Assembly: GCF_040958095.1 (NCBI RefSeq)
Contig: NC_091227.1
Span: 21,315,512-21,379,511, forward strand
Reading direction: 5' to 3'
DNA length: 64,000 nt
Source: Procambarus clarkii
Lineage: Eukaryota; Arthropoda; Malacostraca; Decapoda; Cambaridae
The notes under the pieces were generated by a model, which saw only the letters and a program-made list of their open reading frames with translations, was not told where the DNA came from and searched no databases. Position numbers and translations under genes: made by a program. This document shows, piece after piece, positions 33,000 through 45,239 of this stretch (position 1 is its first letter; the number at the start of each line of letters is the position of its first letter).

Positions 33000-34725
33000 A
33001 TGGCAACTCCCAAGTCTCAATTTGTTGTTAATAAAGATAATTATAAGTATATAATAAGAGTTGACTGCCTTTCTCATATGTATGTACAGACTCTGGATCT
33101 CTGACTGGTCAGAAAATGTCTTTAACTTAATAACATAAAATAGTTGCACAATACAGAATCAGAAATATTCTGAATGCCGAAATAAACAGAACTGGGTTAC
33201 CAGTCAGAAGGAATTATATTATTCTGAGAACGTCCTTTATGGAAACTGATAGCGAATTAAAAAAAATACAATTTATAAATATGATAAGATTAGCACAACT
33301 GTAATTTAACACTGTATGCCAAATTATCATGTTAATTTGTGTAGAATATATTATTGAACAATAGAGGAGAAATTATAATTACTGGCGAAACGAAATACTT
33401 GATTTCGACAAGATCATGCGATTCATTAAATGGATGAAACTATCGTGACTTACAATTATATTTAGTGAAGAACAATAACAAGTGACGATCCCGAATATCA
33501 TTAACTGCGAGAGAAAACGTTATTGACACCGTCGAAAGGAATCACGAGGCAGTGAATAATATCATTTTAAAAATACGACGAATAGGTTAGTTAGTTATTT
33601 TCCAACATAGTAAAGCTTTGATTTTTGATAAAGTTATTTATTTTCTTTAACTGGTACTTGAGTATGTGTTGGGTTCGCACCTTATTTTGGTCGATGAATA
33701 GGTAGAATAGCCTCATATATTCACTCTTGTTATGATTCTATTGAACGTATAAAATCATTCTTTCGTTCCCTCTTTCGTTAGGTCAGCGAGATCAGATGTA
33801 CACCAACTATTTTTTGGCTTAATCCAACTAACAGATGAACAACCACTTCGACGATATCTCAACAGGTATACATATGACTACCTCATTTAAATTATTGCCA
33901 TATTTTTGTACAAACAAACGCTCCAAGACCAAGGAATTCACAAGGAACCTTGCGAAAAGAGACGGGAACTTATAACATCTGTAAGTTGCGGAGTTCCTTA
34001 TCAACTGTGATATACCTTGCTCGATTAATAAAAACCACTAAAGATATATTTATCATAATTATCCCACTAGTATGATTGGCTGCGAATTAGTTATCAAATT
34101 ATATAAAATATATGCGAGATGAATGTAGATGTAGTAAATCTACAGTCTAGATTTGCTCTAGAAAGTATTGTTATGTGAAGGAGATAAATTACTCATTTCA
34201 TCAGTTGATTATTTTCCTAAGTAATGTGGGTCGTCGTCAGCCTAAACAGTGGGGAAAGTGGGCGACATTTGACCTTTTATACAATACATACATACGCTGA
34301 TATTTGAGCTGATGGCTATCAAAATTACGTCAAAACTCATTCCAATGAAAAAGATTAAAATATGTTCACTTTCCATCACGAAGATGGAAAGAAAAAAAAA
34401 ATATGCATGACGATAAAATGTTTAATTATTAACGGTAAAAATGATAAAATAAACAATGAAAGACTTTTGTTGCGTTGTTTAATGCAATCCAACAAAAGGC
34501 ATGGAATATGAGTTTACAGTTTTGACAGTGTGTACCGTAAATGTCAGGCTACCTCGGTCACTGGCTTGCACCCGGCTTTGATCTGCATGGATTAAAGCAC
34601 ATTGGGTTCTAATTACCTGTTTATGCCTCACAGGGCTTAAACTAAGGTATTAAAACTAAGGTATTGTCGCGGTCTAGTCGAGGGCTTAAACTAAGGGATA
34701 GTCGTGGTATGGTAGAGATTCGAGG
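33000..34725. other. AT-rich single-copy-like stretch, no gene recognised
   Basis: About 1.7 kb with no repeat array and no coding segment I can support. Confidence 0.5.
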
Positions 34726-34731
34726 CTAAAG

Positions 34732-34888
<157 letters not shown>

Positions 34889-35402
34889 CTCGATTTCCTT
34901 TTAAAACTAGTTAACCAAAAGTGGAATAAAAGGCAACCAAACCTAAACCAGCCAAATGCAACCTTACCTAACCATGAGAGTAGCTAGAAGCACCAATTAC
35001 GTAGGAGTTTTGAAGCTATTACCTCAACGGTTCAAACCCCTTAAGGACAGGTTGATGAAAGGAGTACAATATTATATTCATCAATAAACGATGTAAGATC
35101 TTTTAATGATATATTTACTGAGAATTCAAATTTAAGGAGAAAAAACACATAGAAGTTAGCAAACAGTGACAGGATAGAACAGAGAATATTATTCCGAGTA
35201 GATAAAGTGTTGTTTAATATTCCGTATGAAATAGTGCATACACATATGATACTAAATTATAAAGAAAAATGGTTTATTGAGCTTATTAATGGTTTATTAT
35301 TATTGTTTAAAAATGGTTTGAAATGATTTATTGAGCTCCCATTCTACCGCGCTCAACTTCACTCACCTCAATACGAGATTATATCAATGAAATTACAAGC
35401 AG

Positions 35403-35720
35403 GAATGAGCAAGGACGTCGCTGACTTCACTAACATAAAATTAGCAAAGACGTCGCTGACTTCACTAACATGAATTAGAAAGGACGTCGCTGACTTCACT
35501 GACAGGAATTAGCAAAGACGTCGCTGACTTCACTAACAGGAATTAGCAAAGACGTCGCTGACTTCACTAACAGGAATTAGCAAAGACGTCGCTGACTTCA
35601 CTAACATGAATTAGCAAAGACGTCGCTTACTTCACTAACATGAATTAGCAAGGACGTCGCTGACTTCAATAACAGGAATTAGCAAAGACGTCGCTGACTT
35701 CACTAGCAGGAATAAGCAAT
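35403..35720 (+). repeat. 35-bp minisatellite (AAAGACGTCGCTGACTTCAC)
   Basis: Nine units of AGGAATTAGC plus AAAGACGTCGCTGACTTCAC plus TAACA, with ATGAATT and AAGGACG variants, degrading after 35,710. Confidence 0.95.
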
Positions 35721-35759
35721 ATGACGTCACTGTCTTCCAGCAGGAATTAACAGTGTCGC

Positions 35760-36760
35760 TGATTTCATAAGGCATTAATAACTAGTAACCTGGTTAGATT
35801 GCCGTCATGGAGAATTAAATATTATGCATTTGAAATCCCATCAGCAGGAGCACTAACTACATTACCAGCAGCCTAAATAAAATAACTGAATAAGGGTAAT
35901 TTATACTTAAAGTTGCGCAGATGATTGATGAGCACACCCTCCCTCTATCATGTCCACAGTGCCACTGAGGCGTACAAGCAGGGGAGCAGCTGGACGAAGT
36001 ACCCACTATGGTTGTCACGTCTAAATAACTGCCATTTAGGACACTATCTTTTAGTATATCAGTTTGATAACTTCACTAAATAGCGATAAACAATCATCTG
36101 TAGTTATAACTCACAAACCTTCCCACAATACACACATTTTCAGAGTATAATACTTCGCAGCCTTCTCTTTATATCGTTGGAAGTTGGAGAATCGGCAACA
36201 GTGTTCCAGCCTAAGACTGACTGCTTCACCTAGTCGCCAATCAACATTGTTGATTGGATCTAGATATATCATCTAACATATCTCTCAGACCATGTATTAC
36301 TTCCTAACTCTTTTCTGATTTACTTAGACAATATTTATATCTCACCTCCTTGACAGTTCGTATGCAAATTAGCCAACTACTATAGATTACAATACAAACT
36401 CTGTACACTCGTAATTTCTCTGACCAAATTCACATGGGCTGCATATATTTGCATCTAAGATATAAGATATTTTCAATAAATAATTTAAACGTGCAATTTT
36501 AAAATAAAGTTTAAATTAATGTGCACAGAAAGATGGTCTAATAATCTGAAAGCGTAGCCTAGCCTGTTAATCATAACATATGTTTTGCAGCAATAACTAT
36601 TTATTCAACTCTCATGTGCATTCACAAAATGGTAAATTTGCATATAGTATGTCACCTTAGTAATTAATTTAAGACGGTGCTAACACTCCCGCATGCAATT
36701 TATGTATGCAAATTACACAGTCGATATTAAATTCAAGTTTGACCTATGTACTGGTTTCTT
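35760..36760. other. No gene recognised
   Basis: AT-rich spacer upstream of the kinase gene. No exon supported. Confidence 0.5.
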
Positions 36761-36764
36761 GTTC

Positions 36765-36900
36765 CCGACCTGATCAACCAGGCTGTGATTCATACGTTAG
36801 GCAGCGAGCAGCCGCGTCCAAAAGCCTGGTTAACCAGACGACCAACCGGGAGGTCGGAGATCGGGCCGCGGGGCCGTTGATCCCCGGAAGATACACAAAA
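36765..36900 (+). repeat. Dispersed repeat family B (copy 2)
   Basis: CTGATCAACCAGGCTGTGAT, GCGAGCAGCCGCGTCCAAAA and CTGGTTAACCAGAC, as at 2,185-2,300. It ends about 160 bases before the kinase start codon. Confidence 0.7.
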
Positions 36901-37060
36901 TAGCCTACAATGGAAATGATATTTTTTGCAACATATATATACATAAAAGTCTAAAACGCAAGGCTCCACAGGTTCTATACGTACTGTCATTCTTGGAGGA
37001 TGAGTTGTTCACTTCAGTCAGGTAATAAGAGTGATTTATTGCAGGTAGAAGACCTTAGGG

Positions 37061-37195
37061 ATGGCGTCCGACCCGAGCACGCCCACGACACCCACCTCTC
37101 CCAACGACGACCGCGAGGCCACTAAGGAGTGGCTCGAGACCATCTTAGAGACCTACCACAAGACCCTCGATCCTAACTCGGAACCAGACGTAGAG
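37061..37195 (+). CDS. Kinase exon 1
   Basis: Encodes 45 residues beginning MASDPSTPTTPTSPND, a Ser/Thr/Pro-rich leader, then EWLETILETYHKTL, a typical opening helix of the family. Donor GAG|GTTAGT. Confidence 0.8.
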
Positions 37196-40100
37196 GTTAG
37201 TACACCTGTCACGCTGTCATGACTAATTATAGTCAGGTCTGAGAGCTTGTAGCTTTATAGCTATTTACTCCTCACACTTAGATATCATTTCTGTTTGTGA
37301 TGGAAATCAAGCTAGGATAATTGTAAGTTGTAATATTACTACACTTTCAGTTGGTTCCAGTCTTGGATTTCCAGCATCTCTGAAGGGAGGTAAAAGGTTT
37401 TTTTTCTCTCACCGTTAACCACACTCATTAAACAGCATGTCAAGTCAAAGGTACACTTACCTTTTTAACCAGACAACCGTAGCCTCCGGGGCACCTTTGG
37501 AGATATGGCACGTTAACTGTTGTCTCTGGTACGATGTTTCCGCCTTTCTCCTCTCTCTTGTTGTACGATGTTTCCGTTTGTTCTGTCTTTGTCTCTCTAT
37601 GTACGATGTTTTCGACTGAGTTTACACCCTTAAAGACAATTATATTCAGACATGTTAAATAATTTTATTGAATGATCTTTATTTACATTATATATTTTGT
37701 CCATCCGTCTCTTCTTGTGTCATTTTCCCCTCTAAACAAGCAATAACTTTTAATAATATCTTCAATTCAAGAACCCCCCCCCCCCCCCACCATCCGCCCA
37801 GAATGCCCCATAATTTCCTCCACAACTTCCTACACTCTACGAATCTGCCCTCAACAGCTGCGTGAGTGGAGTGTGAACCCTGCGTCAGGAGGTGAGAGAG
37901 AGGGTTACCTGTCAGAGCAGCTGTCAGTTGGGGTGTCGTATGGCGCCCGCGGCCGGGACCACCACGCCCACCTGCTGGCCAAACTCCTCCCGCAGGACCC
38001 TTTCAACCGCGCCTTCGTCATCGAGACGCTCTTCGACCTGAGGGAGATCAACTTTTATTCTGAGGTTGGTGATGGTGGTGGTTGTAGTGGGTGATAGTGG
38101 TGGATGATGATGATGAATGATGATTTATGATGGGGTGGATGATGGTGGTGGTTCAAACTCTGACTAGTAGCCAATAAACTCTTGGTGCACACCAGCTCTA
38201 AGGAACACTTTGGAAACACCTGTATGTTAACATATGTTCACCCACTGCATCAGCAGAAAATCTCGAAGGTTAAGTATGGTGGAAGACTTATTTTTTTAGG
38301 AATTTTTGTTAAAGTGATTTGGGACATTGAAACGCGAACATAGAGGTCAAGTTGTCCCCTTTATCCTTGGTGATCACAACCCCCTTCAGTAGTTATCCCC
38401 ACCCACTCACTGACGCAGTTTATCTTTAAAACTGACAACCATTCCTTACAGTAACAGCGAAGCGGTTGGAATTACCGTTCAGCTCCACTAGGCTATTTGA
38501 ATAGTAGCCTACTTGACTCCTTGCCTTCGAAACTACTTGCCTTCTAGACTCCATACCTAGTAGACTACTAGTCAACCTGCCCACTAGACCTGATCAACCA
38601 GGCTAGTAGACTACTGAACTAGCTACTTGCTTAGTAGACTACTGAACTAGAGACTTGCCTAGTAGACTACTAAATTAGACTTGACTCCCAATCGACTTGA
38701 GAATGGTCCTGGACGGACCGAAACGTCGTCGTCCCTTCAACTTCTAGTGTGTGGTCTGGTCAACATACTTCAGCCACGTTATTGTGACTCATCGCCTGCA
38801 TACTAAATTAGCTACTTGTCTAGTAACTATTAGATTAACTACTAGCCTAGTAGCCTAATAGATCACCAGACTACTTGCACTTTATCATCCCCAATGGACA
38901 TTATTTTTAACGAGCGTTATTTAGTAGAACAAAACCCATTTGTTTCGATTCCAATTAATGTTAGAAAACTCAATGGTCCGTTATTGTTGTCTGACGTCAC
39001 AGCAAAAACAATGAAGCAATTACAACAATGGCAAATACATGTAACCATTGTGTTTGTGTCATGGAGAGTGTTCGATTGAGAATGGAATGAATGCATTGTG
39101 ACCTGTATGTTTTCCCAGAACTGGGTCTTTACCGAAAGTACCAATTCTTATATCTTTATCTTTAGAAGGTATCCTTAGCAAGATGCCAGTTTACTTAGAT
39201 TTTTAAATAACGATATTTAATGAACTTACTGGTAAATGTAAGTCTTACACTTGTCTTAAACTTTATAGAAGAGGTGTCGGTTGACTTTTCACAGCCCTGG
39301 GATGGGTATGGGGTACATAATAAAGAAAGAAATTGAAAGTTTGACTGCAGGGTGAGGCAGATGCTCACCACATCTCTTAACAGAGATGCACCCCTAGGAG
39401 GGTTCCGTTAGTACAGTCGGGTTTGTCCTCCACTCACAATCTAGAATTCTGGAACAGAAATGATTGAGCACATTTCCTATCACCTAATGCACTTAGCAAC
39501 AAATAGGTACCCAGGAGATAGTCAGCTGATTGTGGGGTTGCATCCTGGTAATGCTCAGTAATTTGAAGACCTGGGGGATGGGACCTCGATATGAGCGTAA
39601 TACGTATATATATGCACACTGGCTGCCTGTCCCACAACACAACGAATTAATTAAACCTAATAAAATACCATGCTGGTGTTATCTAAGTTGGCTAGTCTGT
39701 TGCCTTCTCATCCGTCAACTGCCGTTTTCTGTGATCTCCGTCGTGTTGTAGGGGGGACTGTAGCCATCATACAGGTATTGAACCTAGGCTCAGCCACAGG
39801 CGTGTTTTACTTCCTTCCTGAAGCCATACTCAGCAACGCTGCCCCTCCCTTCTTGACGGTATCGACGTAAATATTCGGGACTAAACTTTTCAGCTTACAT
39901 CGACCAAGTTCATTTGACAAGGGAGACTGGAGGAAAATATAACTATGAATTGTGAGGATCCTGCTTAGGGATTCTAATGAGCTTGGGGAGGTGGTTGATA
40001 ATCCCCTTGTGAGGCATCATTTTTCATTAGAGGTAGCGGAATATACGTCGTCCTATGGTATTATTTGGATGCCATTTATCCCTATAGATGCATGTTGTAA

Positions 40101-42063
40101 ATATAATAAAAAATAATGATATAAAATATTTACATTTTCAACTACTCAAATAACGTGGATAAAATTTAATTACGAAATCATGTATAAGGAGGGATGCTTC
40201 TCCTTATTATTTAATATCACCAGTCACTAAATATAAGCAGTTCTATCATTTATCAATTATTATTAAAGCTAAATCTTGAATATCAAAAATCGCGTATGTT
40301 TTCATATTTTAGAAAGTTTTGTTTTATTTGCAACCTAATTGTATCTTAAAATGCATGTCGCTCTGATCCGAATTACGAATATTAAAGCTCCTTATCGAGC
40401 TTCCGAGCTGTCTATCATTTTAGTTATAAAAGACTAAATGATGTTGGAACGAGTAGGGTCTAAAATCTGAGAAAACTATGTGCGTCTTCGCTACTTTTTA
40501 AATACACCAAATCTTAACTAATCTAATATAACCAAACCCAACCCAACCTATCCTAGCCTAATCCAACCCAATCTATCCTAACCTAACGCAACCCAACCCG
40601 TCCTGTCCTAACCTAACCCAATGCAACCTATCCAAGCCTAACCCAACGTATCCTAACCTAAGCTAACGCAACCTATCCTAATCTAACCTAACACAACCCA
40701 ATCTATCCTAGCTTAACCCAATCCAACCCAACCTATCCTAACCTAACTCAACCTATCCTAGCCTAACCCAATCCAACCCAGCCTAACTTAACCTAACTAA
40801 ACATTATCCTAATTAACGCAACCTATCATAACGTAACCTAAGGAAAATAAAATGTCTCAGAAAATTTAGCTGAAACGAAATTGAAACAAGATCTTCCCAT
40901 GAAGACCAATATACACTATAAAGTGTATATTGGGTGTCCTAATACCAGTGTCAGGACACATGGAATTATGAAGCTTTTCAAGAAATAGTGTTTAAAGTTA
41001 TTTAAGCTGTGAGCTTCCGGGTCTTAACAAATGAAATTATGTTTAACAAATTGCGCTATCAGTAGACAAAGTTCTCCTGTTTACTATTGTCTTATTCATA
41101 ATTTGTTGACCACAGACTGCACATGTTTACCCCTTTGCTCTTAGGTGAAATATTTATTTAAATAATTATGGGATTTGTATCTTACAGATCAAGCCAGCAC
41201 TGGAGGGGGTTGAGCGACAGTACTTAACAGAAGACTCCATTAACCTCGTCTGGGCCCCTGAGCTGTACTACGCCAAGCACAAGATGGCTGCAGAGTCCAT
41301 TTTGGTTCTGGCTGATATGTGTCAGCGTGGCTACAAGATGCAGGACCTGACGGAGGGGCTGACACTGTCACAGGCAGAGTCGGCTCTCACTACTATGGCT
41401 AACATTCAGGCTGCTTCCCTCGCTTTACAAATTAAGGAGGGAAAGCCTCTTCAGGAGCGGTATCCATATTTGTTGTCGATGGAGCAGGCAGTAGAGTCCT
41501 TCAACTGCTTGGTTGATCGAGGCCTTCCACTGCTACTCAAGTTCCTAGAGTCCCGTAAAGACCGTGCCGCTGTCCGGGAGGGTTTACGAAAATATTCAGG
41601 ACACCATCGGGCAGTGGAAGTCCTTCGAAGCATCTTAGCTCCGTCAGACAAGCTCAACACTCTGGTGCACTGTGATTTTTGGAGCAATAATCTTCTCTTC
41701 AAGAAGGACGGAGATACCACTCGCTGTTGCGTCATTGACTGGCAGACGGTGATGTATGGACGCCCCGCCATAGACGTGGCCATGTTGATCTGTACATCCT
41801 TAGAGGCCTCCCAGCGACGTAAACACGAGGCACAGCTCCTCTCAGCCTACTGGGATGCTTTTACTTCCAGACTCGCCAAATTTGGAATTGAAAAGGAGAG
41901 TATCAAGTATACTGAAGATGATTTAAAGGAAGATTTTAAAGCAGCGCAGGCAATGTCAGGTCTGGTGGTGGTTGGAAGTGTTGATATTGCTCTGGGGAAC
42001 AAGGCAAGAGAGGAGAGGGTTCTAGAGTTGCTTTCTGACCTGATGAAAGCGGGTGTACTATGA
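37061..42063 (+). CDS. CHK/EcKL-family small-molecule kinase (three exons)
   Basis: Join of 37,061-37,195, 37,858-38,064 and 41,188-42,063; 405 residues. The family (CHK kinase-like, DUF1679/EcKL) transfers phosphate to the hydroxyl of small lipophilic or amine substrates; insect members phosphorylate ecdysteroids. Seen directly: KLLPQDPFNRAFV with the likely ATP-binding Lys at residue 87, FDLREINFYSE with Glu108, the catalytic loop LVHCDFWSNNLLF (His275, Asp277, Asn281/282), and CVIDWQTVMYGRPAIDV with the metal-binding Asp298. Families usually have HGD and IDFQ; here it is HCD and IDWQ. The length fits the family. Junctions are all phase 0 with GT-AG. The start ATG follows a possible acceptor (TTATTGCAG), so a 5' untranslated exon may lie upstream. 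No signal peptide, hence cytosolic. Substrate is unknown. Confidence 0.9.
37858..38064 (+). CDS. Kinase exon 2
   Basis: Encodes residues 46-114, starting LREWSVNPASG after the acceptor CCCTCAACAG and ending NFYSE before GTTGGT. It holds the N-lobe strand with the ATP-binding lysine (HLLAKLLPQ). Confidence 0.88.
38692..38800 (+). repeat. Dispersed repeat family F in kinase intron 2
   Basis: GGTCCTGGACGGACCGAAAC, GTCGTCGTCCCTTCAACTTC, GTGTGTGGTCTGGTCAACA and CTTCAGCCACGTTATTGTGA. This is the best-preserved copy in the window. Confidence 0.75.
39410..39620 (+). mobile_element. tRNA-headed SINE family G (copy 1, diverged)
   Basis: In intron 2 of the kinase gene. GAACAGAAATGATTGAGCAC, CCTATCACCTAATGC, AATAGGTACCCAGGAG and TGGGGTTGCATCCTGG correspond block by block to 63,030-63,150. 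The head with A and B boxes is too diverged to read. Confidence 0.65.
40455..40835 (+). repeat. Dispersed repeat family E with long CCTAA-type tract (copy 2)
   Basis: GTAGGGTCTAAAATCTGAGAA followed at 40,510 by about 320 bases of degenerate CCTAACCCAACC / CCTATCCTAGCC. The pentamer resembles the arthropod telomeric repeat TTAGG on the opposite strand but is strongly diverged. Within kinase intron 2. Confidence 0.75.
41188..42063 (+). CDS. Kinase exon 3 (catalytic)
   Basis: Encodes residues 115-405, starting IKPALEGVERQY after the acceptor TATCTTACAG and ending in MKAGVL and TGA. It holds the whole C-lobe, including the HCDFWSNN loop and the IDWQ metal-binding motif. Confidence 0.93.
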   Translation: MKPALEGVERQYLTEDSINLVWAPELYYAKHKMAAESILVLADMCQRGYKMQDLTEGLTLSQAESALTTMANIQAASLALQIKEGKPLQERYPYLLSMEQAVESFNCLVDRGLPLLLKFLESRKDRAAVREGLRKYSGHHRAVEVLRSILAPSDKLNTLVHCDFWSNNLLFKKDGDTTRCCVIDWQTVMYGRPAIDVAMLICTSLEASQRRKHEAQLLSAYWDAFTSRLAKFGIEKESIKYTEDDLKEDFKAAQAMSGLVVVGSVDIALGNKAREERVLELLSDLMKAGVL

Positions 42064-42460
42064 GGCAGCCGGGACAAGAGACCAATTTAGAATAAGATTT
42101 ACTCATGTACATAACAACTATTCTCAATGTCGATACACTTAAGAGCCTGCAATTAGCTTCAGGCAGTAGAAACGAGCTTATTGAGAAAGCGGCGCCAGTG
42201 TGTCGTTGTTGTTCACAGGATGAACTGAAGCACAACATTTGCTTTTTAAAGGATCTTTTTTCTCTGGTTACTGTATAGTATTTTATAAAGCATACTGTTA
42301 CGTAGTCTATTTGAAATGTGTTTTTGCTTATTTCCAGTACCGAGACTCGCGGCTCCCAAGAGACGTGCCGTTGTCAGTTCTTACAAATCGTTAACAATTA
42401 ACCTAAAAAGCTGTTTATTTTTTTTAAGAATTGCAAGAAATTGTCAAAGGGCACTTGACC

Positions 42461-42466
42461 AATAAA
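42461..42466 (+). terminator. Poly(A) signal AATAAA of the kinase gene
   Basis: First canonical AATAAA downstream of the stop, about 400 bases beyond it and followed by TGTATCG and T-rich sequence. Confidence 0.55.
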
Positions 42467-42539
42467 TGTATCGTTGACTCATTTAACCATTATATTGGGA
42501 TGTTTTCTGCCTAAGCATAACTAGGGCTGCCGGGGCGTT

Positions 42540-43535
42540 GACTAGGCACATGAAGCCCACGGACACAACCCAGCCTCGCTCACCCGACCGACAACTTCGT
42601 AGAACTCCACTAATGCTTAGCATTTAATTTAATGTTTACCTAATTACTGCCAACCATTTAAGGCTTGTATCATTAATAGCTTACTTGGACAAACTTCCAA
42701 TGCATGATATCTTGGCTATCTCCTGGTATAGTTCTATCTCTATATCATAATTGAACACATTTGCGAGATCCCTTCTTGGTTGTCCAAGGTTAGGCTGTAG
42801 AAACTACTACAGAAGCTACAGACCCGGTATACAGAAACTGATTTGCAGCTCGTTACATTTTAAGTTAAAGGATTTAGCGTCTTTTCAATTAGTGTGCTAT
42901 TCTATAGTACCCTTTGTCTACTATTCAAGAATCCGATTATGAACTTCAATTAAAATTAGAGCAATGATGCTGGTGCTCTTAATTAAAATATGTGAATTTT
43001 TATTTTTGCATTTGACAAATTGAAGGGCACTGTAGTGAGCTTACCGATAGGCAAAGGGCGTTGTTGCACTAGATAAAAAAAACTGGTCGAGTTACCTTCA
43101 TTGCATAATTGACAATGCAGTTGGATACGTCATTGCTGTATGAATCATTAATTGAAATGGATTTGTGGGTCATCAAAAATGTATATACAGTCTTACATAT
43201 TTCCAAATATAATACACTAAGCAGTATGACAGGATTTGTCAATTTCCATCACTTATCTTCTACTAGAATGAATCATGGACCATGTATGCATGTCAAAGGC
43301 TTCGTAACGAGCCATGTTACTGTGCACAAAACTGGAGTGCGAGTTGTGGTAATGTTAACGGTACTATATATCATGTAAAGATACGTCACATGTAACATAG
43401 AATATCAGGACACTTTGCAGCGCTCCTATTATGTAAAGATACGGAAAGTGTACTTTAATAGGCACTTATGAAAAACAACTAAGTGTGTGTGTGTATGTGT
43501 TCTCACAGGACGTGTGCAGCGAGGTGTCTAATGAG
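42540..43535. other. No gene recognised
   Basis: AT-rich intergenic DNA without supportable features. Confidence 0.5.
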
Positions 43536-43536
43536 T

Positions 43537-43603
43537 TCTTGTGAGCACCAAGCAAATGATCCCCCAACACACACATAAAGTTGTGTTTGCTTGGCAAGAA
43601 CTT
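43537..43603 (+). repeat. Imperfect hairpin
   Basis: AGTTCTTG and CCAAGCA on the left pair with TGCTTGG and CAAGAACT on the right, with a 6-base bulge (TGAGCA) and an inner AACACA/TGTGTT pairing. Function unknown. Confidence 0.4.
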
Positions 43604-43787
43604 GAGGCGTCTGCTGTCAGCCGGCGAGTACTATTAACTTTGTTGATGTATTATTACAGGAAAGACCGAATTTGAGACAGGTCTATACATTGATGTTTGT
43701 AATATAAATATGTTATCACTTTTGTGTTTCATTATCATAAAATATTAATTTTGTCCAAATAAAGCATGTTGATTATCAAATCCAAAA

Positions 43788-43915
43788 GTAGGGGTCTAAA
43801 ACCTGAGAAAAATAATATTTTTAAAGAAATTAATATAACGTAACTTATTCCATTCAATCCTATTCGAACCTAACCTAACCTAACTTAGCCTAACCTAGCC
43901 TAGCCTAGCCTAACG
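43788..43915 (+). repeat. Dispersed repeat family E with CCTAA-type tract (copy 3)
   Basis: AGGGGTCTAAAACCTGAGAA and AATAATATTTTTAAAG, then at 43,865 CCTAACCTAACCTAACTTAG. Confidence 0.7.
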
Positions 43916-44209
43916 AAAATACGTGTTCATATATGGCGAGACATCACTATTGCATTATAATCTTCGTGGTGAATAGGCTGATATAGGTATAGGCTGTAGG
44001 CCTTACTGGGAGCTCAGTGCATAACATATGACACAAATAAACCCAGCTTGCATTACATCAGTTATTATTCGGTAAAAAAAAAATATTTTAAAAGATAGGA
44101 CAATTAACTGTAATTACAGTTTGAACAAGCTGATTAACGAGTTCCTTAAAGGGACCTTCCTTTTAGCTGTGTTGAGACTTGTGTGGTTTAATGAAACACC
44201 GGACTATGT

Positions 44210-44545
44210 TGGTAGCTGGTAGGCTGTGTTGACAGCTGGTTGACTATGTTGCCAGCTGGCAGGCTATGCAACTGGTGGAATGTTGTCATCTGGAAGACTA
44301 TGCAACTGCAGGACTATGTTGTCAGCTGGCAGACTATGCACCTCGAGGGTTATGATGCCAGCTGGCAGACTATGCAACTGGAAGACTATGTCGCCAGTTG
44401 ACAGACTATGCAACTGGAAGACTATGTTGCCAGCTGGCAAAATGCAGCTGGAAGACTATGTTGCCAGCTGGCAGACTATGTTGCCAGCTGGAAGACTATG
44501 TTGCCAGCTGGAAGACTATGTTGGCAGTTGGCAGACAATATTGCC
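44210..44545 (+). repeat. 20-bp minisatellite (TTGCCAGCTGGAAGACTATG)
   Basis: About sixteen imperfect units with GCAGACTATG and CAACTGGAAG variants. Each unit carries a CAGCTG E-box. Confidence 0.9.
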
Positions 44546-45136
44546 AGCGGTCACTTAGTTCAATATGGCTCCTGGGAAGACACATAAATGTCGCCATAAA
44601 CAGTCGTGGATTATACATTTCTGGAGTGAGGAACGCAAGTATTAAGCAGTACCCATTGTGCCAGGAATGAATATGAAATACAATTGACCTTGGATACACT
44701 TTATTAGTTGTGTTCGTACCATCTTTGAATACACTACAATGCTGTTGTTTTTACCACGCTGTATGTAACTTAGGATTTTATATAGGTGACCGATACGGGG
44801 TTTGTTATGATTTTTTAAATTAGAATGCAAGCCTAAAGCAAAATATATATAAATATTTAATTAATATTGTTTAAATGTATTCAGCGTGTTTATAATGAAA
44901 CTGAAAAAACAGTCTTTCTACTGACAGTGGACAATATTGTGATGCTTGACCTGTTAAGAGCTTTAGAAGCTCTGACATGATACGCTCTTGCTTGTAAGAG
45001 AGGCAAGGAGAGGATGGGGCCGGGAGATGTATGATAACCACGGTGAGGCTGTATAAGACGTTGCAAGGATTCATCAAGCAGTTACGATACCTGTATACCT
45101 GTCCCTAATCATGGCGGCTTAGTCAGTATTTATTAG

Positions 45137-45231
45137 ACAGTTTACGAGGTCGGAACGCAACGAGGTCGTTCTAGACCCAAGGTTATTATTGCTATTCACA
45201 ACCTCGAAGCGCTTCGGAACTCGTAAACTGT
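45137..45231. repeat. Foldback element with ACAGTTTACGAG ends
   Basis: Outer 12-base inverted repeats ACAGTTTACGAG / CTCGTAAACTGT, an inner perfect palindrome CGAAGCGCTTCG at 45,205-45,216, and partial pairing of GGTCGGAACGCAACGAGGT with the right side. Confidence 0.6.
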
Positions 45232-45239
45232 TTTATAAA

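Noticed and set aside
37668-37865. Additional kinase exon in the open frame before exon 2
   Set aside because: It is intronic: a C run and no matching family segment; the CCCTCAACAG acceptor at 37,857 gives a seamless join to exon 1.
40500-40835. Telomere or interstitial telomere from chromosome fusion
   Set aside because: The pentamers are heavily diverged and mixed with CCAACC and CCTATCC units, and the same tract type accompanies a dispersed repeat elsewhere in the window.
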